Below are positions 35,731-46,075 of a stretch of 54,257 nt of DNA, piece by piece. The notes beneath the pieces were generated by a model. The model searched no databases. It had not been told where the DNA came from and worked only from the letters and a program-made list of their open reading frames with translations. Position 1 is the stretch's first letter, and the number at the start of each line of letters is the position of its first letter. The translations under genes were made by a program, and so were the position numbers. The stretch lies in contig CADDYU010000008.1 in NCBI GenBank assembly GCA_902810705.1, positions 1 to 54,257 on the forward strand. Direction: 5' to 3'. This stretch comes from Methylococcaceae bacterium. GTDB taxonomy: Bacteria; Pseudomonadota; Gammaproteobacteria; Methylococcales; Methylococcaceae.

Positions 35731-37908
35731 TTAACGAAGAGTCAATTGATTCAAATCGATGCGAATTCGCCTTCCTTGCCAGTCTGCTGAATTGGATAAC
35801 AAAAACTCATGCTGTTTTCCGGGGTTATAAACACCGATGGCCACGCTCGTGTAAGGCTTGCCTCCCGGGTTAAGGAGTATTCGATAGTGGCGGATCTTTT
35901 CCGGCCAAACCAGCTCCGAATAAAGCGTCTGCCCACTGGTAAATGATTCGTTACGACTATCGATAAGATGCGCGAAGACATACCAGGGTGCCTCATCGTG
36001 CTTCGGAAGCGGATTGATTGGTCTGATCCAGACATCAACAAAAACGTTTTCCCCGTTTCTTCCCTGGGTCATTCCGACCACTTGAGCCACAGCCGCGCCG
36101 CGCTCGTCTTTTAAGCCGCGCTCGTCTTTTAAATCGATGATATTCGGGATGAGATTATCGCTTAACTGGGAACTAAGCTCGTCGGAGTTCAGCCACCGCT
36201 GGTGGTAGCCATCCAAAAACGCGGAGCGCCACTGATAGGCCGCCACCAGCTTAGCGGTCGCTTGCTCGAAACGCGCGGCGTCGACTACCTTGATCAAGCG
36301 AACCCGCGTCTGGGATTGGACGCTGACGCCCTCGTCCTCATCCAGGCCGGTGAGCCAGGCGCGGATCATGAGAGCCTCTTCGTCAAACGTGCTTATCATT
36401 TTTCCGGGCGGACTTAAAACATCGCTGTTATAGGGCTCGAACGCGATATATTCGGACTCTATTAGTTCATCGATGCGATAGGCGCTTGCCCTCTGCCAAT
36501 CCACCGGAAGGCGGGCTAGTACCGCCACAGGATGGTGCGATTGAATCATGCTGTTATATGTCACCACGGCTTGGAAAGCGCGTAGGGGACTCGATAAGCC
36601 ACAGAAATAAATTACATGGTTTTTTCCGTTATTTTCCAATCGGTCTATCCAGCTATGGGCCTGCTCTACTTCCGGATCATAGCGATTCGAGCTTAGGTTG
36701 ACTCCCACGGTCCGCTGCAAGCTGATATCGGGCTGGGCTTGCAGCATGAGGTAACCCGTCAAAGCCGCGGGAATGCCTAAAACGCAGGCCGCAAGGGCGG
36801 CTATGGGAGCAGGAAGCGCTCGCGCCCAGTCGAGCAGGGGTGGAATCACGAAAATGGCGCCAGCCAAGGCGAAAGGTAAAAAATATCGTACTTGGCTTAT
36901 ATCCGCCTTAATTAGCCAGAACCAGGCGCCGGCGGCGATAACCAGCAACGATGCGATTGCATAACTTCTCCACCCCTTTCTTAGGGAGGCCAAGAGCCCC
37001 ATCAGCATGATTGAAAGCAAGGGCAATCCCAATGATCTTTTTAGATATTCAAATAAATTGGTTAGATTCAGCCCAGGCGAATACTCATTCTTCAGGATGG
37101 CCAGGGCAGCTTTTCCATATTGCAGGTTCTCGGATGAGAAATACCTGGAATTGAATATAAGCAGCACAATGATTAGATAGATCGCCGAAAAATAGGCCAA
37201 TCCCTTTTTAATATTGCCGAATGCCTCCCTCAAATTGCCAAAACGGGCGGCCGCCAGGGCCAGCCACGAACCGGCGAGCGCGAACATCAACGCCAAGCCG
37301 GCGGGCTTGACGAGCACGGCGAATGCGCTGAGCAACGCCGCGGCGATACTCCACGAGCTGTCCGGGCGACGAGATGCGATGATGCTCATGGTGGCGGCCA
37401 GGGCGGCCACGCCCGCCATAAAATTATCCACCAGTCCCCAGTATCCGGTAGCGGGAATTTCGTCGTTAAGCTGTAACTGGAACAAAGTAGGCATGGAGAT
37501 CGCCGCCAGCACGATCCCCAACATCATTATCGTCTGGCTTTCAGTGAAACAATGAATCACCCCTATTATCAGGGTGCTTGCCAAGATCAAGATCAGGGGA
37601 ATATAGATGGAGCGGAATAGAAATCCCTTGAAATCGTCCGAGAACCCTAAAGGATAAGACATTGCAACCGTGCCGGGCGGACGGACTGTAGGCTCTATAT
37701 CCAGAGGGTTGAACCACTTGCCGGCCTGTATGGCATCCCAGAAGTTCTTTGATTTAAAAGCATAAGTAAGGCTATCGAATACTGGTGGCTCTTTCTCGGA
37801 AGCCGCGCGCTGCCAAATGTACCAGCCGGATAAAAGGGTCCATAACAGAACAATAAATAGGCAAGCAAACGTGGTTAGCCGTTTTTTTTCGGAAAAGGCT
37901 TCGTGCAT
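35731..37908 (-). CDS. GT-C/GT39-like integral membrane protein
   Basis: About 725 residues: membrane segments in 15-415, then a soluble C-terminal region. The first long loop carries FDSLTYAFKSKNFWDAI and TVRPPGTVAMSYPLGF, the acidic and RPPG pattern common in GT-C proteins that use polyprenol-phosphate sugars. The neighbouring DPM-synthase-like domain would make such a donor. The ATG at 37908 is used rather than a TTG ten codons earlier. The C-terminal part has a short in-frame duplication (LKDERG twice in a row, see repeat). It is separate from, but similar in plan to, the 761-residue membrane protein at 23588. Confidence 0.7.
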   Translation of the reverse strand: MHEAFSEKKRLTTFACLFIVLLWTLLSGWYIWQRAASEKEPPVFDSLTYAFKSKNFWDAIQAGKWFNPLDIEPTVRPPGTVAMSYPLGFSDDFKGFLFRSIYIPLILILASTLIIGVIHCFTESQTIMMLGIVLAAISMPTLFQLQLNDEIPATGYWGLVDNFMAGVAALAATMSIIASRRPDSSWSIAAALLSAFAVLVKPAGLALMFALAGSWLALAAARFGNLREAFGNIKKGLAYFSAIYLIIVLLIFNSRYFSSENLQYGKAALAILKNEYSPGLNLTNLFEYLKRSLGLPLLSIMLMGLLASLRKGWRSYAIASLLVIAAGAWFWLIKADISQVRYFLPFALAGAIFVIPPLLDWARALPAPIAALAACVLGIPAALTGYLMLQAQPDISLQRTVGVNLSSNRYDPEVEQAHSWIDRLENNGKNHVIYFCGLSSPLRAFQAVVTYNSMIQSHHPVAVLARLPVDWQRASAYRIDELIESEYIAFEPYNSDVLSPPGKMISTFDEEALMIRAWLTGLDEDEGVSVQSQTRVRLIKVVDAARFEQATAKLVAAYQWRSAFLDGYHQRWLNSDELSSQLSDNLIPNIIDLKDERGLKDERGAAVAQVVGMTQGRNGENVFVDVWIRPINPLPKHDEAPWYVFAHLIDSRNESFTSGQTLYSELVWPEKIRHYRILLNPGGKPYTSVAIGVYNPGKQHEFLLSNSADWQGRRIRIDLNQLTLR
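36098..36133 (-). repeat. 18-bp tandem duplication inside the GT-C-like gene
   Basis: The 18-base unit CCGCGCTCGTCTTTTAAG (plus-strand reading) occurs twice without a gap, the second copy differing only in its last base. It repeats the hexapeptide LKDERG in the periplasmic half of the protein. The near-identity indicates a recent slippage event that kept the reading frame. Confidence 0.9.
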
Positions 37909-38012
37909 TGTTCGATTTCCATCATTTGGATAGGGCAACTACACTCAGGCTTACCTAGGCATTAATAAGAGATATTAGTGATTGCTAGGAGATAAATCCG
38001 ATGAATTCCAGA

Positions 38013-41000
38013 TTATCGGGTTACTCCGGGAACATGCGTCATCAATAGCTTTTTACCGGTTTTTTGCACCGCGAAGGGAAACAGCCTCTCAAGCGCATGC
38101 AGCATGGTGCCGTCAGCGGGCAGCGGTTCTTCCGGATAGTTGTCCCATTCCAACCCTAGATCGAACAGGGGAGTCAAGGCGGAAACATTGGCCCAGAACA
38201 TGGTTCCCAAGGGAAAGGCGAAATGCTCGGGGAGCAGTCCGACGCCCAATTGGGCGGCCATAGCCTCGGCCTGAGCCCGGTTCATCGTCCAGCCATAGAC
38301 GTTCGGATCGTCCGGAAACACCATCCCGACGTCTTCGCTCTCGGCCAGTTTGCCCAGAATGATATCCGCCATGGGTGTCTGGCCGCCGAGCAAATTTTCC
38401 AGCATGAACCGATACCATTGGCTGCCGATTTGTTCATCATGCTGATGGGTCTTTTTGGTATGCAGATGGCCGATCAGGTCGTATTCCTGGCGTATTTTCG
38501 GGCCAAATTCGGTCAGGAAAGGGCCGATGTCCCGGCCCAGGTTCGGCACCACTCGAATCTCGATTTCACCGCGCCCATAGGTTTCAAGACGCTCGGCCAG
38601 CGTTTCCCGGGCTTCCTCGCTTGTCACGCTGATGAGCAAATCAAGGTTCACCCGATTCATCTCAAGGCGCTCCTGCACTTCCGGGAAAAGCTCCGGATAA
38701 TACGCATGAATGTGAAGACCGATGCGTAGCCCAGGGGGAAGCTCTCGCGCCGCTTCATGCGGGGTGATCAAATCGAAATTCCAGGGGCCTTGCGGTTGTC
38801 CGGCTCGAATGTAATCGGCAAACGGATTTGCATAGGTTTCGCTCACGCCGTGCCGTTCCAGGTAAATGCCTGGGTGAAAGCCCGGCAGCGGCTTGCGAAG
38901 GTCCATCGAGCTGGCCCACGAACGGATATAGGCGCGGGCAATCTCTTCCCGATTCTGCTGCTGCAGGTTGGGAGGATTAAAATAATCCGGCCGAAAGAGC
39001 GGGGACTGAACAATCGTCTCGACGTCCACGCGCTCCTGCCGTGTACGCCAGATCTCCTGGCCCGCCAGTTGTTCAAGCCGGGCGAGGTAACCCGTCATGT
39101 TGAATGTCCGCTCGCTCAAATGGATGGATTTCGCGCCAATCTCTTCCCGCAATTCGCTCGACCGCGCCAGCGCAAGCACCTTGCGCGCCAGGTCCTGCGT
39201 ATCCAGATAGGCCGCCACACAAGTCTCGCCCAGTCCATGCTCTTGCAAGATGTCCGCGATCCCGGTGGTCTTGTCGAAACAGACCAGAGGCAAGCCCTCG
39301 GACAATGCATCAAGTGCAACATTGGGCAACGGGTCAAGTCGAGAGCTCAACAAGAAAATATCCGCTTCCTCGTAAGCAGCGGCCAGATCGGACACCTCAT
39401 CGATGAAGCAGAATTGCCCCTTCAATCCCGCGCGACTGATCTGGTCGGCCAAGAACATGGAATAAGTATCCATATCCGGAGCATATCCCTTGCCGATCCA
39501 GACGAATCGGCAGGGCAGATCGGGCGCCTGCTCGCATACCCGGGTTGCGCATTCGATAAAAAGGTCCACGCCCTTGCGAATATGCACGAAACCCGCGCCT
39601 AGAATGACTAGGCCATCGGCCGGAAATCGCGGAGGCCGCATCAACTGCCGGAGTTTCGCGGCATCGGCCTGCCCTGGTTGAATATCCGTTCCTGCATCGA
39701 CAGGTAATAGACATCGCCCCTGAGGAACAATCGGAAACTCTCGCCCGACCATCTCCGGGACCTCGGGGGAGCAGAAACTCTCCCGCGTGATCCGGGCTGA
39801 AAATACGGTTTGCCCGGACCAAAAGACGGTTTCTCGAAAGCTGCTCAGAGGACGGACGTAAGACGCGAATTCGTGAACGAGCGTGATCGCGGGAATATAA
39901 AGCTTGCCGAGCGCCATGAGCACCCCTCGGGACTCGATGCTATTGATAATGGCGAATTTAAGCGTGACCGCCTCGGCAATGGGCTTGATGAGCAGGTCAG
40001 AAAAGTTCGAATTTAGCGACAAACGGATGCGGTGAGGGGCTGCGAGAACAACCGCTCCCGCCGCACGGCAGGCTTCCAGAATGGGTCCAGGCCCGAGAAA
40101 CAGAGCCAAAACGTTATATTTTTCTTGTAGCGCGCGCACCAGGTTATAGCTCAGGATCGGCGCTCCCGTCCGCGATCCCTCGTGTCCGACGACCAATACC
40201 GTCTCCCGAGAGTCGTCCAGCGACTCGAAATCACCGAGCCGAATAAGTTCCGGCATCCTTCCCAGCCGCCCCTCGGCTTTTCCATGTTGCACATAGTGCT
40301 CGTACGGATCGATCCCGGCGGCAGCGATGTCCGGATTATTGGCGAGATAAAATTCCGGACAGAACTCGAAGTCCTCCTTCTCAGCGGCGGGCTCACTGTC
40401 CAGCGGCTCGGCACCATCGACGGCTTGCTCCGGCATCCTTCCCAGCCGGCCCTCGGCTTTTCCGTATCTTACATAGTGCTCATACGGATCAACGCCGGCG
40501 GCAGCGACGTCCGGATTATTGGCGAGATAAAACTCCGGGCAGAATTCAGCCTCATCGAGATCATCATTCTTGTTCCGAAGCAATTCAATTTCTTCAATAA
40601 CGCTCGATTGAGTTTCTTTAATTTCCAGATCCTTGGAATTCGCCTTTTTGCTACGGCGCGTCAGGATCGGCTGGTGGAGCGATCGGGGCGCGACCGCCGA
40701 CATTGGCGGTCGCATTACGCCGCGAAATACCTGTTTAACCGATCTCAGAGGGGCGGTTGCCCTCCAACTGGAGGATGACTTGATCTCGGCAATCTGGGCG
40801 TCGCGCTCGGCCACGGCTTGGGCGAGATCGGCGATTTGCGCATCGCGCTCAGCTATCACTTGAGCAAGGCTGTCAATCTGCCCGTCACGGCCGGTTAGCG
40901 CCTGAGCGAGACTGACGATCTGTTCGTCACGGTCGGATAATTCTTTGTTAAGCCTTATAAACTTTTGGCTACATTCGGCTTCGGCCTCGGAAAGCCTGGC

Positions 41001-41876
41001 AATGTGCCCCTTGAGGTCGGCTATCGCTTGATTGAGTTCGGCGATTTGAGCGTCGCGCTCGGTCACGGCTTGGGCGAGATCAGCGATTTGCGCATCACGG
41101 CCGGTCAGGGCCTGAGCGAGACTGGCGATCCGCCCATCGCGCTCGGCCGCAATCTGCGTGAGGCTAATAGCCTGATTTTCCCTCTCCGCAAATTGAAACT
41201 TTGTCAGTATCCTTTCTCCCAATACCGGAAAAATTGAGCTTTCGTGCTCGATTTCGCGCAACAATTCCGGCGGGCTGTTTTCGGCATACTCACTGCCTAC
41301 CAACAGCACACCCAATCCGTGGGAATGCTTGAACTCGTGGCTTGGGTAGTGCGAGGATAACTCTTCCCAGAGCATCCACACGCCAAAATTCCGCTCTCGC
41401 ACGTTTGTGTCATGAAATAAAATGACACCGCGAGTAGACATTTTGGGCAGCCAAGATTCAAAATCATGCTTCACCGCTTCATAGGTATGGAGTCCGTCAA
41501 TATGGAGCAAGTCAATCGAATTATTGCTGAAATAAGGCAGCGCCTCATCGAAGGTCATCCGCAATAGCTGCGAGAAAGAGGAGTATTGTTGATCGTTATA
41601 TCGTGATAAGTCGTTGAATATTTCCTCGCCATAATAACCCGCGTGCTCGTCTCCCCTCCAAGTATCAATGGCATAGCATTTTGAACCGAGCCGGTTTTCC
41701 GCCACCGATTGACAAAAACCCAAATAAGAATTCCCGGAATGCGTGCCAAGCTCGACGAATATTCGCGGATTTAGGACCGACATGATCCAGCTGGCAAAGG
41801 GTATATGCGCAACCCAGCTTGTTGGCTTGACTATGTGATTGGGCTGAATAAATGCGGACTCTCTTATTTTAACCAT
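38013..41876 (-). CDS. methyltransferase / coiled coil / GT4 / RgpF-like multidomain protein
   Basis: A 1287-residue protein read in one intact frame. Residues 1-195 are a CmcI/Methyltransf_24-type methyltransferase ([42 protein letters not shown]). Residues 230-365 are a coiled coil built of 14-residue units, ending in [14 protein letters not shown]. Residues 444-543 hold two copies of a ~40-residue module ([12 protein letters not shown]...[12 protein letters not shown]). Residues 558-940 are a GT4 glycosyltransferase ([34 protein letters not shown]). Residues 955-1035 hold a diverged form of the module, and 1050-1287 an RgpF-like rhamnan-synthesis domain ([30 protein letters not shown]). 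It begins five bases after wzt, whose C-terminal domain may recognise the chain end. A chain elongator plus terminator role is inferred. Confidence 0.88.
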   Translation of the reverse strand: MVKIRESAFIQPNHIVKPTSWVAHIPFASWIMSVLNPRIFVELGTHSGNSYLGFCQSVAENRLGSKCYAIDTWRGDEHAGYYGEEIFNDLSRYNDQQYSSFSQLLRMTFDEALPYFSNNSIDLLHIDGLHTYEAVKHDFESWLPKMSTRGVILFHDTNVRERNFGVWMLWEELSSHYPSHEFKHSHGLGVLLVGSEYAENSPPELLREIEHESSIFPVLGERILTKFQFAERENQAISLTQIAAERDGRIASLAQALTGRDAQIADLAQAVTERDAQIAELNQAIADLKGHIARLSEAEAECSQKFIRLNKELSDRDEQIVSLAQALTGRDGQIDSLAQVIAERDAQIADLAQAVAERDAQIAEIKSSSSWRATAPLRSVKQVFRGVMRPPMSAVAPRSLHQPILTRRSKKANSKDLEIKETQSSVIEEIELLRNKNDDLDEAEFCPEFYLANNPDVAAAGVDPYEHYVRYGKAEGRLGRMPEQAVDGAEPLDSEPAAEKEDFEFCPEFYLANNPDIAAAGIDPYEHYVQHGKAEGRLGRMPELIRLGDFESLDDSRETVLVVGHEGSRTGAPILSYNLVRALQEKYNVLALFLGPGPILEACRAAGAVVLAAPHRIRLSLNSNFSDLLIKPIAEAVTLKFAIINSIESRGVLMALGKLYIPAITLVHEFASYVRPLSSFRETVFWSGQTVFSARITRESFCSPEVPEMVGREFPIVPQGRCLLPVDAGTDIQPGQADAAKLRQLMRPPRFPADGLVILGAGFVHIRKGVDLFIECATRVCEQAPDLPCRFVWIGKGYAPDMDTYSMFLADQISRAGLKGQFCFIDEVSDLAAAYEEADIFLLSSRLDPLPNVALDALSEGLPLVCFDKTTGIADILQEHGLGETCVAAYLDTQDLARKVLALARSSELREEIGAKSIHLSERTFNMTGYLARLEQLAGQEIWRTRQERVDVETIVQSPLFRPDYFNPPNLQQQNREEIARAYIRSWASSMDLRKPLPGFHPGIYLERHGVSETYANPFADYIRAGQPQGPWNFDLITPHEAARELPPGLRIGLHIHAYYPELFPEVQERLEMNRVNLDLLISVTSEEARETLAERLETYGRGEIEIRVVPNLGRDIGPFLTEFGPKIRQEYDLIGHLHTKKTHQHDEQIGSQWYRFMLENLLGGQTPMADIILGKLAESEDVGMVFPDDPNVYGWTMNRAQAEAMAAQLGVGLLPEHFAFPLGTMFWANVSALTPLFDLGLEWDNYPEEPLPADGTMLHALERLFPFAVQKTGKKLLMTHVPGVTR
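40249..40549 (-). repeat. two direct copies of a ~120-bp module, 180 bp apart
   Basis: The plus-strand stretches starting TCCGGCATCCTTCCCAGCCG at 40249 and at 40429 are near-identical for about 120 bases. They encode the paired [12 protein letters not shown] modules of the 1287-residue protein, with a variable acidic linker between them. High DNA identity, including synonymous positions, points to a fairly recent duplication. Confidence 0.85.
40782..41141 (-). repeat. 42-bp (14-residue) repeats encoding a coiled coil
   Basis: Two blocks of the unit RDxQIxxLAQAxxx: three copies at residues 246-287 and four at 316-365 of the 1287-residue protein. Fourteen residues equals two heptads, so each unit adds the same rise to the coil. 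Copies are similar but not identical at DNA level. A related unit (RIAGLTQAITKRDEQLAG) appears in the 992-residue glycosyltransferase at 27757. Confidence 0.8.
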
Positions 41877-41881
41877 ACCTG

Positions 41882-43249
41882 CTATTCAGAGTTATCATGC
41901 ATCGATATTTCGATACTTTTCATGGGTATGCCAATCAAGCCAGTGCACGCGCTGCTGGAATGCGATTTAAAAATCATCGCATCATATACCCAGTGATGCT
42001 GGATATGATCACTTTGATCTCCCTGGGCAATCGCGGCGTCAATACTGTAATCGCCGACTGGAAGTATTGGCATCTTAAAGCTAAATTTGGTTTCGAACAC
42101 CTTGCCAGGCGGGATAACCAACGGCGTCGATCTGTAGGTAATATAGGTATTATCCCCGAATAAATTCTGCCCCAAGTAATCTTTAACAAAGAATCCAACA
42201 ATCGGGCCCAGCAAGTAAATCTTGCTTAAGCAACGCACAACCAAGCAGACATCCTCTCCTCCCACCACCCACGAAAGGGGTTTTCCTGCTCGATCCGTAA
42301 GCCTCACGGAAGTAATTATCGCCCCGCCTTGACCGAAGGATGAAGCATCCTGGCGGAACTGGAACAACTCAATATCGTTGCGCAGATAAGTCGAATTAAT
42401 AAAATCGAGACGGATATCGCGAGGCTCGTCGTCCAGGCCGGATTCATGCTCGGCGGTTGGCTCTACCTGGGCACTCGATCCTTGTTGTGACTCGTATAAC
42501 GCAGCCAAGTAATGCTCGCTCACCTGTTTAGGGGTACCGGTCAGCGCGACTTGCCCCTTTTGGAGCCAAACGGCTCGACTGCACAGATTTATGACAGCCC
42601 CCGTGTCGTGGCTTACGAAAAGAATCGTGCCGCGCTCCGTGAAATTCCGTAAAAAGCGCATGCACTTCTGGACGAAGAACGCATCGCCGACGGCGAGCGC
42701 CTCGTCGATGACGAGTATGTCGACATCCGCGTGCGCGATGACGGCGAACGCCAATCGCACATACATTCCACTCGAGTAAGTCTTGACCGGCTGCTCGATG
42801 AAGTCCCCGATGTCGGCGAAGGCGGCAATGTCGTCGAACCGGGCGTCGATTTCCTCGCGGCTGAGGCCGAGCACCGCGCCGTTCATGTACACGTTCTCCC
42901 GCCCGGTGAATTCCGGATTGAATCCGGCGCCGAGTTCGAGCAAGGCGGCGACGCGGCCGTTGACCTCGACCGTTCCGGCGGTCGGCGTCAGCGTTCCGCA
43001 AATCATTTGCAGCAGGGTGGACTTTCCGGAGCCGTTACGGCCAATAATGCCGACGGTTTCCCCTTTCCTGACATCGAAGGAGACGTCCCTTAGCGCCCAG
43101 AATTCCTTGAAATAGGTGCTTGACGGGCGCCCGGCAAGCCGTTGCAGGCGCGGAACGATGGATTGCTTCAATCGATCCGGTGGCCGCTCGTAAATCTGGT
43201 AGCACTTGCTGAGATTGTTGACACGAATGGCGATTTCGTCAGAGGACAT
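41882..43249 (-). CDS. wzt: ABC transporter ATPase with Wzt C-terminal domain
   Basis: ATP-binding subunit of the exporter for lipid-linked O-antigen-type polysaccharide. The 455-residue protein has the nucleotide-binding domain (Walker [28 protein letters not shown], signature [12 protein letters not shown], Walker [13 protein letters not shown], switch His in VSHD). A linker and a C-terminal beta-sandwich domain of Wzt_C type follow (residues about 280-440; [20 protein letters not shown]). In characterised systems that extra domain binds a modified non-reducing chain end before export. It overlaps wzm by 11 bases, and the next gene begins with a methyltransferase domain, which could supply such a modification. 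Confidence 0.94.
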   Translation of the reverse strand: MSSDEIAIRVNNLSKCYQIYERPPDRLKQSIVPRLQRLAGRPSSTYFKEFWALRDVSFDVRKGETVGIIGRNGSGKSTLLQMICGTLTPTAGTVEVNGRVAALLELGAGFNPEFTGRENVYMNGAVLGLSREEIDARFDDIAAFADIGDFIEQPVKTYSSGMYVRLAFAVIAHADVDILVIDEALAVGDAFFVQKCMRFLRNFTERGTILFVSHDTGAVINLCSRAVWLQKGQVALTGTPKQVSEHYLAALYESQQGSSAQVEPTAEHESGLDDEPRDIRLDFINSTYLRNDIELFQFRQDASSFGQGGAIITSVRLTDRAGKPLSWVVGGEDVCLVVRCLSKIYLLGPIVGFFVKDYLGQNLFGDNTYITYRSTPLVIPPGKVFETKFSFKMPILPVGDYSIDAAIAQGDQSDHIQHHWVYDAMIFKSHSSSACTGLIGIPMKSIEISMHDNSE

Positions 43250-44063
43250 CGGCGAATCCCTTGCGCGTTTTCTGGAACCACGAAAAGCCCGCCCAGGCGA
43301 TCACTAAACTCACCGCCGCGTACACGCCGAGTCCGATTAAATCGGGAGGAACGCCCCAAATGATGACGTTTCGCGCTTGCTCGATGATGAACGTGACGGG
43401 ATTCAGTTGAAGCAAGCCGCGATATTCCTCGGGCAAGGCGGACACTGGATAAAACACCGGAGATAAAAACATCAGCACGGTGGTGACCATGCCGATGATG
43501 TGCCCCACGTCCCTCAGGTAAACCCCGATCGAGGCGAGAAACCAGGCGGCGCCCATCGTCAAGAGCACCAGGGGAAACAGCACGATCGGAAGATAAATGA
43601 TCGTCCAATTCAAATACAGCTTCATGCCCAGAAAAAAGATCAGGAGCACGGAAATGCTCACCAGCGCATGAAATAGCGCCGACCCCATCGCCACCCAGGG
43701 GAATATCTCCAGGGGAAATACCACCTTTTTTACGTAATTCACGTTATTCAAGATCAATCCCGGCGCCCGGTTGAGGCATTCGGCGAACAAGCTGTGCACG
43801 ATCATTCCGGCAAACAGGATAATGGCGAACTCGGTCTTGCTTTCCTCGCCGGCGCCGCCCCAACGGGCCTTGAAGACGACGCTGAAAACGAAAGTATAAA
43901 CAGACAGCATCAGAAGCGGATTGAAGAATGACCAGGCGAGGCCCATGACGGAACCGCGGTACCGCCCGATGACATCCCGTTTGGTCATTTGCCAGATAAG
44001 CTGGCGATTGCGCCAAAAGCTGGCCGCCATCGCCCACGGTGAAGTTCTGATCTCTCGGTACAT
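43239..44063 (-). CDS. wzm: ABC-2 type polysaccharide export permease
   Basis: Membrane subunit (274 residues, six membrane segments) of the O-antigen/teichoic-acid family exporter. Family features: N-terminal RNRQLIWQMTKRDVIGRYRGS, LAWSFFNPLLMLSVYTFVFS, VKKVVFPLEIFPW, VYLRDVGHIIGMVTTVLMFLSP, and LNPVTFIIEQARN. First gene of the large minus-strand operon; wzt starts within its last codons. The divergent gene on the other side is an aldehyde dehydrogenase, so this marks the right-hand edge of the main glycan locus. Confidence 0.94.
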   Translation of the reverse strand: MYREIRTSPWAMAASFWRNRQLIWQMTKRDVIGRYRGSVMGLAWSFFNPLLMLSVYTFVFSVVFKARWGGAGEESKTEFAIILFAGMIVHSLFAECLNRAPGLILNNVNYVKKVVFPLEIFPWVAMGSALFHALVSISVLLIFFLGMKLYLNWTIIYLPIVLFPLVLLTMGAAWFLASIGVYLRDVGHIIGMVTTVLMFLSPVFYPVSALPEEYRGLLQLNPVTFIIEQARNVIIWGVPPDLIGLGVYAAVSLVIAWAGFSWFQKTRKGFADVL

Positions 44064-44493
44064 AAATCAAAGGCGAGGAAAACCGGTCCTCGGCGTAACG
44101 ACGCCCGGCGGAAGAACAGCCTGAGTGGAGAGCGGTCTATAAGGGCGATGACCGCAAGCGGCATCCGGCGCGAGATGGATGGAAAGCAAGGTCTTGGTCG
44201 AGTGCCGGGCAAGCCGCTTTATCTTGAGGGACGGCGGATTATATCCGCTGGTCAAGTCGCGTCAATGCGGCGTCCGGCCGATCGAACCTTAAAGGACTCC
44301 CGAATGCCGGGCCGCCTGCCGAGATCGGGGCGCCGAGAGGGGCTTTGTGGTCTTTGGGCCGGGGCCGGTCGTCAGGGCCTAGCGGCGGACCTGCCCGTTT
44401 GGCCCGAAACGGTGTGTTCCCGGAAGGCACCAAACCGCGATGCGGACTCGGACCCGGACGCCGGGAAATTTATTCACCTAATAGCCGAATCTT
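44064..44493. other. 430-base divergent spacer (wzm / aldehyde dehydrogenase)
   Basis: No gene is supported; a proline-rich 64-codon minus-strand frame is likely compositional. It should hold the promoters of the wzm operon and of the dehydrogenase gene. The only ordered element noted is an inverted repeat at 44234-44248. Confidence 0.5.
44234..44248. promoter_or_regulatory. inverted repeat, operator candidate
   Basis: GCGGAT and ATCCGC form perfect 6-base arms around TAT. The element lies 170 bases upstream of the wzm start and 245 bases upstream of the dehydrogenase start, a plausible place for a regulator site but with no other support. Confidence 0.25.
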
Positions 44494-45858
44494 ATGGATT
44501 ATCTCAGCCTGAATCCCGCCACCGGAAAAACCGTCGAGTCGTACGCGATGTGGGACGACGCCACGCTGGCGAAGGCGCTCCGCGTCCAGGAAGCCGCCGC
44601 GCCTCAATGGCGGGCGGTTCCGACGCGGGAGCGGGCCACGTGCTTGATGGCGGCGGCCGGTTTATTGCGCCAGAACCTCGAGAGCTGCGCCCGGCTCATC
44701 ACCGAAGAGATGGGCAAGCCCATCGTGGAAGCCCGCGCCGAAATCGAAAAATGCGCCCGCGGCTGCGAATTCTACGCCGATAACGCGGAGCGCTTCTTGC
44801 AAAGCGAGGAGATCGAAACCGATGCCAGACGGAGCTACGTCGCCTACCAGCCGCTGGGCGCAGTGCTGGCCATCATGCCCTGGAACTTTCCGTTCTGGCA
44901 GGTTTTCCGCTTCGCCGCCCCGGCTCTCGCGGCCGGCAATTGCGGGCTGCTGAAGCATGCCCCCAACGTGCCGCGCTGCGCCGAGGCCATCGAGCACATT
45001 CTCGTCCAGGCGGGCGTTCCGGCCGGCGTATTCCGCTGGCTGCCCATTTCCCATACTCAAGCGGAACGACTCATCGCCACCCCGCAGGTCCACGCCGTCA
45101 CCCTGACCGGGAGCGAGCGCGCCGGCCGACGCATCGCCTCTCTCGCGGGCGCGGCCCTGAAAAAGACCGTGCTGGAATTGGGCGGCTCCGATCCGTTCGT
45201 GGTGCTGGAGGATGCCGATCTGGAACAAGCGGTGGAAACGGCGGTGACGGCGCGTTACCAAAACAGCGGACAAAGCTGCATCGCCGCCAAGCGCTTCATC
45301 CTGATCGACGCCATCGCCGATGCATTCTTGGACCGGTTCCGGCGGAAGGTGGAAGGGCTGACCGTCGGCGATCCGGCGCGCGAAGACACCCGAATCGGCC
45401 CTCTGGCGCGCCGCGATCTCCGCGACAACCTGCACCGGCAAGTCGCCGAATCCATCCGTGGCGGCGCCGAGCTGCTTGCCGGCGGCGAACCGCTGGATGG
45501 CCCCGGCTTCTTCTATCGGCCCTCGATCCTGGATCGGGTCCGGACGGGAATGCCGGCTTACGACGAGGAGCTGTTCGGGCCGGTGGCGGCCATCGTTCGG
45601 GCCAAGGACGAAGCCGAAGCCTTGGCCATCGCCAATCGGCACCACTACGGACTGGGCGGATCGGTCTGGACCCGGGACCCCGAGCGGGGCGAGCGCTTCG
45701 CCCGCGAGATGCAGTGCGGCCTGGCTTTCGTCAACGGGCTGGTGAAAAGCGACCCGCGCTTACCCTTCGGAGGCGTCAAGGACTCCGGCTACGGCCGGGA
45801 ACTCGGCGGCTTTGGCCTGCGCGAGTTCGTCAACATCAAAAGCGTCTGGATCGGATGA
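44494..45858 (+). CDS. sad: succinate-semialdehyde dehydrogenase, Sad/YneI type
   Basis: NAD(P)-dependent aldehyde dehydrogenase (454 residues). It follows the Sad (YneI) subgroup closely: N-terminal [51 protein letters not shown], catalytic Glu228 in [13 protein letters not shown], catalytic Cys262 in [13 protein letters not shown], and C-terminal [20 protein letters not shown]. The HAPN and GGSDPF stretches are typical of this subgroup. Oxidation of succinate semialdehyde to succinate is the family activity; small aldehydes are possible alternatives. It is monocistronic, divergent from wzm and followed by a GGGGC/GCCCC hairpin. Confidence 0.88.
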   Translation: MDYLSLNPATGKTVESYAMWDDATLAKALRVQEAAAPQWRAVPTRERATCLMAAAGLLRQNLESCARLITEEMGKPIVEARAEIEKCARGCEFYADNAERFLQSEEIETDARRSYVAYQPLGAVLAIMPWNFPFWQVFRFAAPALAAGNCGLLKHAPNVPRCAEAIEHILVQAGVPAGVFRWLPISHTQAERLIATPQVHAVTLTGSERAGRRIASLAGAALKKTVLELGGSDPFVVLEDADLEQAVETAVTARYQNSGQSCIAAKRFILIDAIADAFLDRFRRKVEGLTVGDPAREDTRIGPLARRDLRDNLHRQVAESIRGGAELLAGGEPLDGPGFFYRPSILDRVRTGMPAYDEELFGPVAAIVRAKDEAEALAIANRHHYGLGGSVWTRDPERGERFAREMQCGLAFVNGLVKSDPRLPFGGVKDSGYGRELGGFGLREFVNIKSVWIG

Positions 45859-45859
45859 C

Positions 45860-45873
45860 GGGGCTCTCGCCCC
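45860..45873 (+). terminator. short GC hairpin after the dehydrogenase gene
   Basis: GGGGC (45860-45864) pairs with GCCCC (45869-45873) around TCTC, starting two bases past the stop codon and followed by CCTTTCC. It is compact but lacks a proper T-tract, so terminator function is uncertain. Confidence 0.3.
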
Positions 45874-46075
45874 CTTTCCAAGCCGGCATTCTTCGCCGGC
45901 CGGCGAGGGGCTCATGGCCTTCGGATTCCGAACGCGAGGCTTCCCAATAAGGCGTAAGTATCTCGAACGGGTTCTTACGTGTTCTAACGTATGCTTAGAT
46001 ATAGCGCTCTTTCAGTTCCGCGGGCGCGGCGCATCACAAATTATTCGAACGAACTCAGCAAGGAGGCCGTTTCCC

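Noticed and set aside
44148-44783. 211-codon plus-strand frame running into the dehydrogenase gene
   Set aside because: Arg/Gly-rich and out of phase with the clear aldehyde dehydrogenase frame.
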